Source: Streptomyces sp. H39-S7
Lineage (GTDB): Bacteria; Actinomycetota; Actinomycetes; Streptomycetales; Streptomycetaceae
Assembly: GCF_027158205.1 (NCBI RefSeq)
Contig: NZ_JAPVLU010000062.1
Span: forward strand, 1-41,216
Direction of reading: 5' to 3'
DNA: 41,216 nucleotides
Shown here: in pieces, positions 7,516-14,103 of the stretch
Layout of the letters: each line of letters opens with the position of its first letter
Position numbering within the stretch: position 1 is the stretch's first letter
The notes under the pieces: generated by a model
What the model saw: the letters and a program-made list of their open reading frames with translations, nothing else
Databases searched by the model: none
What the model was told of the DNA's origin: nothing
Program-made: the position numbers and the translations under genes

Positions 7516-8307
7516 TCAGGAGAGGGGCAGTCCCGTGGCGGTCCAGCGGTCGCCCCTGCGCTCGACGATCAGCGGGAGGCCGAAGCAGTGGGAGAGGTTG
7601 CGCGAGGTGAGTTCCAGCTCGACGGGTCCCGCGACGACGACCTTGCCCTGACGGATCATGAGGACGTGGGTGAAGCCGGGGGCGATCTCCTCGACATGGT
7701 GGGTCACCATGATCATGGAGGGGGCGATCGGGTCGCGGGCGAGCCGGCCGAGGCGCCGCACCAGGTCCTCACGGCCGCCGAGGTCCAGGCCCGCGGCCGG
7801 CTCGTCGAGCAGCAGCAGCTCCGGGTCGGTCATCATGGCGCGGGCGATCAGGGTGCGCTTGCGCTCGCCCTCGGACAGGGTGCCGAACTTGCGGTCCAGG
7901 TAATCCGACATGCCCAGCCGGTCGAGGAAGGCGCGGGCGCGGTCCTCGTCGACCTGCTCGTAGCTCTCCTGCCAGTGCGCGGTCATGCCGTACGCGGCGG
8001 TGAGCACGGTCTGCAGGACGGTCTGGCCGCGCGGCATCTTGTCCGCCATGGCCGCGCCGGCCATGCCGATACGGGGGCGCAGGTCGAAGACGTCGACGCT
8101 GCCGAGCTTCTCGCCGAGCACCTGGACGGTGCCGGTGGTCGGGAAGAGGTAGCTGGAGGCGACGTTGAGCAGGGTGGTCTTTCCCGCGCCGTTCGGTCCG
8201 AGGATCACCCAGCGTTCGCCCTCGCTGACCGACCACGAGACCTGGTCCACCAGAGCCCGTCCGTCGCGGACCACCGATACGTCCACCAGCTCCAGCACAT
8301 CGCTCAT
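7516..8307 (-). CDS. Stand-alone ABC transporter ATP-binding protein
   Basis: This ATPase of about 263 residues has Walker A GPNGAGKTT (about residues 34-42), signature LSEGERKR, Walker B ELLLLDEPAAGLD and H-loop VTHH. No permease gene adjoins it, so its membrane partner is elsewhere or it is an ABC-F-like or ModF-like soluble protein with one nucleotide domain; the transported substrate cannot be inferred. I chose the ATG at 8307 (MSDVLELVDV), with GGGAG nine bases upstream; the frame is open to 8343. It is divergent from the next gene, with 99 bases between. Confidence 0.87.
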   Translation of the reverse strand: MSDVLELVDVSVVRDGRALVDQVSWSVSEGERWVILGPNGAGKTTLLNVASSYLFPTTGTVQVLGEKLGSVDVFDLRPRIGMAGAAMADKMPRGQTVLQTVLTAAYGMTAHWQESYEQVDEDRARAFLDRLGMSDYLDRKFGTLSEGERKRTLIARAMMTDPELLLLDEPAAGLDLGGREDLVRRLGRLARDPIAPSMIMVTHHVEEIAPGFTHVLMIRQGKVVVAGPVELELTSRNLSHCFGLPLIVERRGDRWTATGLPLS

Positions 8308-8394
8308 GAGCGCGTTGTCTCCCATTGCAGTTTCGGTTGTCACGGGCAGGGCCCCGAGGGAAAACCTACGCCACGCGTCGGGCGGTCCACTCCT

Positions 8395-8400
8395 TAGGCT
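8395..8400 (+). promoter_or_regulatory. -10 box of a probable leaderless transcript
   Basis: TAGGCT lies six bases (all G) before the ATG at 8407, so transcription would begin on the start codon. The G-run is too close to serve as a ribosome site. Confidence 0.5.
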
Positions 8401-8406
8401 GGGGGG

Positions 8407-9192
8407 ATGCTTGACGAACCTCGATCAGGACGGCTGGCGGCGTGGGGAAATGCCCTACTTGCCGGACTTGCCGCACCGGATGATGTCGCCCAGGAGATTC
8501 TGGGCGAGGACGCGATCCATCGGATGACCGGACTGCCGGGCGAGAACGGCCCGGTCGGGCTGACGCTCGGCCTCGGCCGGCTGCGTGCGCTCGGCACGAC
8601 CGGACTGCGGATCGCCCTGCCCGCGCCGGGACATCCGCTGGGTCTCAGCGGCCCGGCGGACTTCAACGCGCGGGCGCTCGCCGCGGGCGAGGCCGTGATC
8701 GCGGTCGGCGGCCCGGCGCTCGGCCTCGTGCCCGACGTGACGGAGGCCGGGCCGCGCGGCGATGTCCATGTGGAGGTGGAGTGGCGGTGCCGGGAAGTGC
8801 GGCAGGGCCCGCCGGCCGACGTGCCTTCGCTCGGCGAGGCCGAGCGGGAGCTGGCCGAGGCGCTGCGGGACACCACCGAGGCGCTGACCCGGCTGGACGT
8901 GGCCGGGGCGGGGCCGGTCGCCCAGGCGGCCCTGGCGGCGTACCGGGCGCGCGCGGAGCGCGGCCGTGAGCTGCTGGCGCCCGGCTATCCGCCCCGGGCG
9001 GTGCGGGTGCTGGCGCTGGCCCAGCGGGTCGGCGCGCTGGTCGCGATCGCGTCCGACGGGCACGGCGGCGCGGTGAGCGCGTCGCAGATCGCCGCGCGGG
9101 CGGAGCTGCTGCGCCCGGTGGAGCGCACCGCGCGGCGCGCGCAGGTGGCGGCGTACAACGCGTACGTGGAGGAGTCGGAGCGGCGGGCCTGA
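8407..9192 (+). CDS. Conserved actinobacterial protein of unknown function
   Basis: This is a 261-residue, probably cytosolic protein without signal peptide, membrane helix or recognisable catalytic motif. The N-terminal half is Gly/Leu-rich with LGEDAIHRMTGLPGENGP and a PGHPLGLSGPADFNARALAAGEAV segment. The C-terminal half is strongly Ala/Arg/Glu helical and possibly coiled-coil. Codon use matches its neighbours, so it is a resident gene. The ATG follows a TAGGCT box by six bases, suggesting a leaderless mRNA. I do not recognise a function. It lies between an ABC ATPase (divergent) and a two-component system (convergent). Confidence 0.75.
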   Translation: MLDEPRSGRLAAWGNALLAGLAAPDDVAQEILGEDAIHRMTGLPGENGPVGLTLGLGRLRALGTTGLRIALPAPGHPLGLSGPADFNARALAAGEAVIAVGGPALGLVPDVTEAGPRGDVHVEVEWRCREVRQGPPADVPSLGEAERELAEALRDTTEALTRLDVAGAGPVAQAALAAYRARAERGRELLAPGYPPRAVRVLALAQRVGALVAIASDGHGGAVSASQIAARAELLRPVERTARRAQVAAYNAYVEESERRA

Positions 9193-9218
9193 GCCGCACC
9201 GGCTCCGCCGCGGGGCGG

Positions 9219-9887
9219 TCAGGCGTCCGGCGGGGCTCCGATGCCATGTCTGACCGCCCACAGCGCTGCCTGGGTGCGGTCCGAGACGTCCAGCTTCATC
9301 AGGATGTTCGAGACGTGGGTCTTCACGGTCTTCTCGGAGAGCACCAGCGCGCGGGCGATCTCCCGGTTGGAGCGACCGTCGGCGATCAGCGTCAGCACCT
9401 CGCGCTCCCGCTCGGTGAGCGCGTTGCCCCGCCCCTGACCGCCGCCGTGGAACTCCTGGGAGAGCAGGGCGTCGGCCACCTCCGGCTGCAGCAGCACATG
9501 GCCGGCGTGCACCGAGCGGATCGCGCCGGCCAGCGCCTCGGGGTCCACGTCCTTGTACACGTAGCCGGCGGCTCCCGCCCGCAGGGCGGGCACGATGGTG
9601 CGCTGCTCGGTGAAGCTGGTGACGATGAGCACCCGGGCGGGGTTGCCGAGCTCGCGCAGCTTGCGCAGCGCGGAGATGCCGTCGGCGCCGGGCATCTTGA
9701 TGTCCATCAGGATCACGTCGGGGCGCAGTTCCTCGGCGCGGGCCACGCCCTCGTCGCCGTCGCCCGCCTCCCCCACGACGTCGATGTCGCCCTGGACCTC
9801 CAGGAAGGTCCGCAGCCCGCGGCGCACCACCTGGTGGTCGTCGACGAGCAGCACGCGGATGCGGCCCTGTCCCTCTGACTCAGCCAC
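9219..9887 (-). CDS. LuxR/NarL-type response regulator
   Basis: This 222-residue DNA-binding regulator starts with a receiver domain (about residues 10-125). It has the acidic pair in VLLVDDHQVV, the phospho-acceptor Asp in DVILMDIKMPG, the T in LIVTSF and the K in GYVYKDVDPE. A LuxR helix-turn-helix follows at about 158-215 (LTEREREVLTLIADGRSNREIA, with the recognition helix in KTVKTHVSNILMKL). The GTG start overlaps the end of the kinase gene by eight bases, and GGAGGTG precedes it, so the two are translationally coupled. Its targets are not visible from the sequence. Confidence 0.95.
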   Translation of the reverse strand: MAESEGQGRIRVLLVDDHQVVRRGLRTFLEVQGDIDVVGEAGDGDEGVARAEELRPDVILMDIKMPGADGISALRKLRELGNPARVLIVTSFTEQRTIVPALRAGAAGYVYKDVDPEALAGAIRSVHAGHVLLQPEVADALLSQEFHGGGQGRGNALTEREREVLTLIADGRSNREIARALVLSEKTVKTHVSNILMKLDVSDRTQAALWAVRHGIGAPPDA

Positions 9888-11034
9888 CGGGCACCTCCAT
9901 CTCGATGACGGTGCCCTTGCCGGGCTCCGATTCCACTGTCAGGTTCCCGCCCGCGCCGCCTGCCCGGTCCCGCATGGAGACCAGGCCCAGATGGCGTCCG
10001 GCGCGGCGCACCGCGGACGGGTCGAAGCCGTTGCCGTCGTCGCGGACCCGCAGGACCGCCCCCTTGCCGCGGCCGGTGAGGCAGACGGTGACGGTCTCGG
10101 CGTCCGCGTGGCGCAGCGCGTTGTGCAGCGCCTCCTGCGCGACGCGCAGCAGCGCTTCCTCCTGGGCGGCGGGCAACGCCTTGACCTGGCAGGACGTGAA
10201 GGTGACATGGGCGGTGTGGGCCCGGTCGAGCACTTCGGCCTGGGTGCGCAGGGTCGCGACGAGGCCGTCCTCGTCCAGTCCCGCGGGCCGCAGTTCGACG
10301 ACGACGGCGCGCAGTTCGTCGGCGGCCTCGGCGGCGAGCGCCGCCACCTGCTTCAGCTCCTCCTTGGCGCGCGCCGGGTCGCGGTCGACCAGGGCGGCGG
10401 CGGCCTGTGCGGTGAGGCGCAGCGAGAAGAGCTTCTGGGAGACCGCGTCGTGCAGCTCGTGGGCGATGCGCGCCCGCTCCCCCGCCAGGGTCAGTTCCCG
10501 GCTGCGCTCGTAGAGGCGGGCGTTGGTGAGGGCGATGGCGGCGTGCGCGGCCAGGGTCCGCAGCAGCGTCTCGTCGTCCTGGGTGAAGGCGCAGTCGGTG
10601 GTGGGGCCGGTTCTCGGGCCCACCTTGTTGGCCAGGAAGATCGCGCCGAGGATCTCGTCGCCGTCCACGACCGGCATCCCGATGAAGTCGGTCATGCCGG
10701 GGTGGGCGCGCGGCCAGCCCCCGAAGCAGTCGGCCTGGGTGACGTCCGCGAGCCGCTGCGGGGTCGCTTCGTGGAGCATCGCGGCGAGGATGCCGTGCTG
10801 CCGGGGCAGTGGGCCGATCGCCTTCCACTGCTCGTCGCTCACCCCGTCGACGACGAACTGGGCGAACCCGCCGTGATCGTCGGGCACGCCGAGCGCGGCA
10901 TACTCGGCGCCGAGCAGCTCGCGGGCGGACGCGACGATGGTCTGCAGCACCTCGCGCACCTCCAGGTGCCGGCTCATCGCCAGGACCGCGGCGCTGACCG
11001 CTTCGATTCCGCCTCGGGGCGACCGGTTGACCAT
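9880..11034 (-). CDS. GAF-domain sensor histidine kinase (HisKA_3 type)
   Basis: This 384-residue kinase is the partner of the coupled response regulator. A GAF domain spans about residues 20-175 (ARELLGAEYAALGV; DFIGMPVVDGDEILGAIFLANK). The dimerisation/phospho-acceptor helix has RIAHELHDAVSQKLFSL, its His being the phosphorylation site. The HATPase domain has EALHNALRHA (N-box) and VRDDGNGFD (G1 box). There are no membrane helices, so it is a soluble sensor. It resembles DevS/DosS-type redox or gas sensors in layout but has only one GAF domain, and a heme ligand cannot be assigned by eye. The start at 11034 opens MVNRSPRGGIEAVSAAVLAMSRH. Confidence 0.93.
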   Translation of the reverse strand: MVNRSPRGGIEAVSAAVLAMSRHLEVREVLQTIVASARELLGAEYAALGVPDDHGGFAQFVVDGVSDEQWKAIGPLPRQHGILAAMLHEATPQRLADVTQADCFGGWPRAHPGMTDFIGMPVVDGDEILGAIFLANKVGPRTGPTTDCAFTQDDETLLRTLAAHAAIALTNARLYERSRELTLAGERARIAHELHDAVSQKLFSLRLTAQAAAALVDRDPARAKEELKQVAALAAEAADELRAVVVELRPAGLDEDGLVATLRTQAEVLDRAHTAHVTFTSCQVKALPAAQEEALLRVAQEALHNALRHADAETVTVCLTGRGKGAVLRVRDDGNGFDPSAVRRAGRHLGLVSMRDRAGGAGGNLTVESEPGKGTVIEMEVPGG

Positions 11035-11141
11035 GCCGTCAACCTACCGGCGCCGCGCCGCCGGCGGATCGGCCCGGCGACCTAGGACGAAGTGCCCCCC
11101 GAGCTGCGGCGGACGGCCGACGCGCTGGGCGCGGCGGTGTT

Positions 11142-11147
11142 CCTACG
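11142..11147 (+). promoter_or_regulatory. Putative -10 box for the SDR-queA operon
   Basis: TACGGT at 11142-11147 would place transcription start near 11154, about 48 bases before the ATG. The -35 element is not clear. Confidence 0.3.
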
Positions 11148-11201
11148 GTGAAGGCAGCCGCCGGGCACCGGGTCCGGAGGCGGCTCGGAGGGTGGACGAC
11201 G

Positions 11202-11900
11202 ATGACGGTAGCGATCATCACGGGGGCGTCGCGGGGACTGGGGCGTGCGGTGGCCGGCGTGCTGGCCCGGCGCGGCTGGGACCTGGTGCTCGACGGGCGG
11301 TCCGAGGGGGTGCTGAAAACGGCGGCGGCGGAGCTGGAGCGGGAGGGCCCGGGGCGGGTGGCGGCCGTGCCGGGCGATGTCACCGACGCCGCCCACCGGA
11401 CCGCGCTGGTCGCGGCGGCCCGCGCGTTCGGCGGTGTCGATCTGCTGGTGAACAACGCCAGCGCGCTCGGCGCCGAGCCGCTGGTGGCGCTGGCGGAGCT
11501 CCCGGTGGACGGGCTGCGGGCCGCGCTGGAGACGAACGTGGTGGCGCCGCTGGGGCTCGTGCGGGAGGCGCTGCCCCTGCTGCGGGCGTCGGGCGGTGCG
11601 GTGCTGAACATCAGCTCCGACGCGGCGGTGGAGGCCTACGGGACCTGGGGCGGCTACGGGGCGAGCAAGGCCGCGCTGGAACAGCTGTCGGCGGTGCTGG
11701 CGGTGGAGGAGCCGGGGCTGCGCGTGTGGTGGGTGGACCCGGGCGACCTGCGGACCGACCTGTACACGGCGGCCGTCCCGGACGACGACCCGTCGGACCG
11801 GCTGCTGCCCGCGGACGTCGCCCCGGCCTTCCTGCGACTGCTGGACGAGGAGGCGCCCAGCGGGCGCTACAGCGCTCCGGCGCTGCTGGAAGCGCGGTGA
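11202..11900 (+). CDS. Short-chain dehydrogenase/reductase
   Basis: This 232-residue NAD(P)-dependent oxidoreductase of the classical SDR type has the cofactor motif TGASRGLG at residues 8-15, the NNAS motif near 85, and the active-site Ser in NISSDAAV with Tyr and Lys in GGYGASKAA. The substrate cannot be inferred. The ATG at 11202 is chosen because GGAGGG lies nine bases upstream; the frame is open to 11148. The stop codon overlaps the GTG of queA by four bases (GTGA), so the two are translationally coupled and probably functionally linked. Confidence 0.9.
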   Translation: MTVAIITGASRGLGRAVAGVLARRGWDLVLDGRSEGVLKTAAAELEREGPGRVAAVPGDVTDAAHRTALVAAARAFGGVDLLVNNASALGAEPLVALAELPVDGLRAALETNVVAPLGLVREALPLLRASGGAVLNISSDAAVEAYGTWGGYGASKAALEQLSAVLAVEEPGLRVWWVDPGDLRTDLYTAAVPDDDPSDRLLPADVAPAFLRLLDEEAPSGRYSAPALLEAR

Positions 11901-12961
11901 CCGTCGTGGCGGGGCTGCGGGGGTTGCGGGTGCCGCCCGAGCTGTCGGCGCGGGCGCCCGCCGAGCGGCGGGACGGCGTACGGCTGCTGGTCGGACGGGC
12001 GGCGGCGGGCGAGGTGTCGCACCACGCCTTCCAGGAGCTGCCCACGCTGCTGCGGGCGGGTGACGTGCTGGTGGTGAACACCTCGCGGACGCTGCCCGCG
12101 GCGGTCGGCGGGCTGCTCGCCGGGGAACCGGTGACCGTGCACTTCTCGACGCGCCAGGACCCTTCGGGCCCCGGGTCCCCGGGCCGCTGGGCCGTGGAGG
12201 TGCGGACGCCGGACGGCCGCGGCACGACCGTGCCGCGCGCCGGCGGCCCGGCCGGGGCGGTCGTGGAGCTGCCGGGCGGGGAGCGGCTGGTGCTGGAGGA
12301 GCCGCTGTCGCCGCGCGGGGACCGCATGTGGCTGGCGCGGCCGTCGATGGCGGACACCGCGGGCTATCTGCACCGGCACGGCCGGCCGATCCGGTACTCC
12401 TACACGGAGCGGGACCAGCCGCTCGCCGCGTACCAGACGGTCTTCTCGGTGCCGTCGCCCGACGGCCTCGGCTCGGCGGAGATGCCGAGCGCCGGCCGGC
12501 CGTTTACGGCCGGGATCGTGACCTCCCTGGTCAGCAGGGGTGTGCAGATAGCGCCGATCGTCCTGCACACCGGGGTCGCCTCGGCCGAGACACACGAGCC
12601 GCCGTACCCGGAGTGGTTCGAGGTGCCGCCGAGCACCGCACGGCAGGTGAACGCGGCCCGCAGCGGCGGGGGCCGGGTCGTCGCGGTCGGTACGACGGCG
12701 GTGCGGGCGCTGGAGTCGGCGGCGGACGGCCGGGGCACGGTCGGTGCCGCGCGGGGCTGGACCGATCTGGTGTTGACCCCGGAACGCGGGGTACGTGCAG
12801 TGGACGGGCTGCTGACCGGGCTGCACGAGCCGGAGGCCTCCCACCTGCTGATGCTGGAGGCGGTGGCGGGTGCTCCGCTGCTGGAGCGGGTCTACGCGGA
12901 GGCCCTGCGCGGCGGCTATCTGTGGCACGAGTTCGGCGATGTGAACCTGCTGCTTCCGTAG
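11897..12961 (+). CDS. queA: QueA-like S-adenosylmethionine:tRNA ribosyltransferase-isomerase
   Basis: This 354-residue protein is related to QueA, which transfers and rearranges the ribosyl part of S-adenosylmethionine onto preQ1-modified tRNA to make epoxyqueuosine. Family signatures include DVLVVNTSRTLPA near residue 57, RYSYTERDQPLAAYQTVF near 161, SAEMPSAGRPFT (QueA has the equivalent S-V-A-A-P-T-A-G-L-H-F-T), VTSLVSRGVQIAPIVLHTGV, and the C-terminal GGYLWHEFGDVNLLL. The substrate loop differs somewhat from E. coli QueA, and no other queuosine gene is in the window, so the exact reaction is less certain than the family. GTG start inside the stop codon of the SDR gene. Confidence 0.85.
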   Translation: MTVVAGLRGLRVPPELSARAPAERRDGVRLLVGRAAAGEVSHHAFQELPTLLRAGDVLVVNTSRTLPAAVGGLLAGEPVTVHFSTRQDPSGPGSPGRWAVEVRTPDGRGTTVPRAGGPAGAVVELPGGERLVLEEPLSPRGDRMWLARPSMADTAGYLHRHGRPIRYSYTERDQPLAAYQTVFSVPSPDGLGSAEMPSAGRPFTAGIVTSLVSRGVQIAPIVLHTGVASAETHEPPYPEWFEVPPSTARQVNAARSGGGRVVAVGTTAVRALESAADGRGTVGAARGWTDLVLTPERGVRAVDGLLTGLHEPEASHLLMLEAVAGAPLLERVYAEALRGGYLWHEFGDVNLLLP

Positions 12962-13262
12962 GACGCGCGGGCCCCTTCGCTCCGCGTCCGCCGGACGTGC
13001 GAAAAAGCCGTCACCGTACGCACCCCCGCCATGACGATCCGTCATGACGGGGGTGGTGCCGTGTGACCTGCCCGATAGGACGCACGTCACTTACGAAGCC
13101 GCTTAGTGGACCAGAAGGGTGCCCGTGGCGCGTAAGGCGCCCGTAAACCGCCCCGCCCGTTCACAGTACAACTACGACTTTCGTTAGTAATCGACCTCTT
13201 TGCCCTGCGGTTTTTACCCAGCTATCAATGCCGGAGTCCGCAAATGGAAGAGGTAACTCCGC
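12962..13262. other. Intergenic region between queA and the transglycosylase gene
   Basis: This 301-base gap holds the queA terminator (13021-13055), a possible weak promoter TTCACA, 18 bases, TTAGTA (13160-13189), and a short stem CGGAGT/ACTCCG (13232-13237 and 13256-13261) enclosing the AGAGG ribosome site of the next gene. I looked for the c-di-AMP (ydaO) riboswitch core often found before Streptomyces cell-wall hydrolase genes and did not see it. Confidence 0.45.
13021..13055 (+). terminator. Terminator of the SDR-queA operon
   Basis: A 16-bp stem (arms 13021-13036 and 13040-13055, one G-U pair) with a 3-base loop begins CACCCCCG and closes CGGGGGTG. It lies 60 bases after the queA stop codon, with no U-tract. 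Confidence 0.75.
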
Positions 13263-14027
13263 ATGCAGTTCCCGACGCTCCCGAAGCTCGGCCGCCTGAG
13301 CAAGGTGCACTCCTTCGCCGTAGCCGGCACCGCGACCGCCGCCCTGACGGTCCTGGCCATCACCGCCGGTGTCCAGGGATCCGACGGAACGGCCCTCGCC
13401 TCCGCCAACGAGCCCTCCACCTTCGCCTCGGTCAGCACCGCCGACCCGCAGACGATCGCCGACCAGGCCGGCGCCGCCGCGAAGCACGCCGCTGCCGACG
13501 CCGCCGCCAAGAAGAAGGCGGCCGACAAGGCCGCGGCCGCTAAGAAGAAGGCCGCTGACGCCGCCGCGAAGAAGAAGGCCGCCGACGAGGCCGCCCAGCG
13601 CAAGGAGGAGCAGGCCGCGAACCGCTCCAAGGAGCGCAAGGCCCTCGCCGCCAAGGAGAAGGCCGAGACCAAGGCCCCGGCTCCGGCCCCGGCCGCCGTC
13701 ACGTACACCAACGACCTCGACGGCTGGATCAAGGAGTCGCTGTCGGTCATGGCCGCCCACAACATTCCGGGCACCTACGACGGCATCTACCGCAACATCA
13801 TCCGTGAGTCGTCGGGCAACCCGCAGGCCATCAACCTGACGGACTCCAACGCCATGGCCGGCATACCCTCCAAGGGTCTGCTGCAGGTCATCGACCCGAC
13901 GTTCCAGCAGTACCACGTCGAGGGCACCTCGATGGACATCTACGACCCGGTCGCCAACATCACCGCCGCGTGCAACTACGCGGCCGCGAACTACGGCACG
14001 ATCGACAACGTCGACTCGGCCTACTGA
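13263..14027 (+). CDS. Secreted lytic transglycosylase (SLT domain)
   Basis: This 254-residue exported peptidoglycan-cleaving enzyme has a signal peptide or anchor at about residues 15-40 (hydrophobic stretch in TAALTVLAITAGV). A long Ala/Lys/Asp-rich helical linker follows (about 70-140, with repeated A-A-K-K-K-A-A-D units), then an A-P-A-P-A-P hinge. The C-terminal SLT domain begins near residue 150: IIRESSGNP contains the catalytic Glu, followed by GLLQVIDPTFQQYH and NITAACNYA. The domain is of the small type common in Streptomyces secreted proteins. The ATG follows AGAGG by about 10 bases. It ends at a perfect bidirectional terminator. Confidence 0.92.
   Translation: MQFPTLPKLGRLSKVHSFAVAGTATAALTVLAITAGVQGSDGTALASANEPSTFASVSTADPQTIADQAGAAAKHAAADAAAKKKAADKAAAAKKKAADAAAKKKAADEAAQRKEEQAANRSKERKALAAKEKAETKAPAPAPAAVTYTNDLDGWIKESLSVMAAHNIPGTYDGIYRNIIRESSGNPQAINLTDSNAMAGIPSKGLLQVIDPTFQQYHVEGTSMDIYDPVANITAACNYAAANYGTIDNVDSAY
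13506..13614 (+). repeat. Imperfect tandem repeats coding the Ala/Lys linker
   Basis: Units of roughly 36 bases built on GCCGCCAAGAAGAAGGC, GCGGCCGCTAAGAAGAAGGC and GCCGCGAAGAAGAAGGC repeat about three times inside the transglycosylase gene. They encode the charged helical linker between the membrane-proximal region and the catalytic domain and could vary in copy number between strains. Confidence 0.6.
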
Positions 14028-14040
14028 GCACCGGTACCAA

Positions 14041-14086
14041 CGCCGAAGGGCGGCCGCACCCCCACGGGTACGGCCGCCCTTCGGCG
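14041..14086. terminator. Strong bidirectional terminator
   Basis: A perfect 16-bp stem (14041-14056 with 14071-14086, arms beginning CGCCGAAGGG and ending CCCTTCGGCG) with a 14-base loop lies between the convergent transglycosylase and FHA-ABC genes. Confidence 0.85.
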
Positions 14087-14103
14087 TTCTGCGGTCCTGC
14101 GCG

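Noticed and set aside
13056..13262. A c-di-AMP (ydaO-type) riboswitch before the lytic transglycosylase gene
   Set aside because: Such riboswitches are frequent at this position in Streptomyces, but the conserved core segments are not visible in the 200-base leader.
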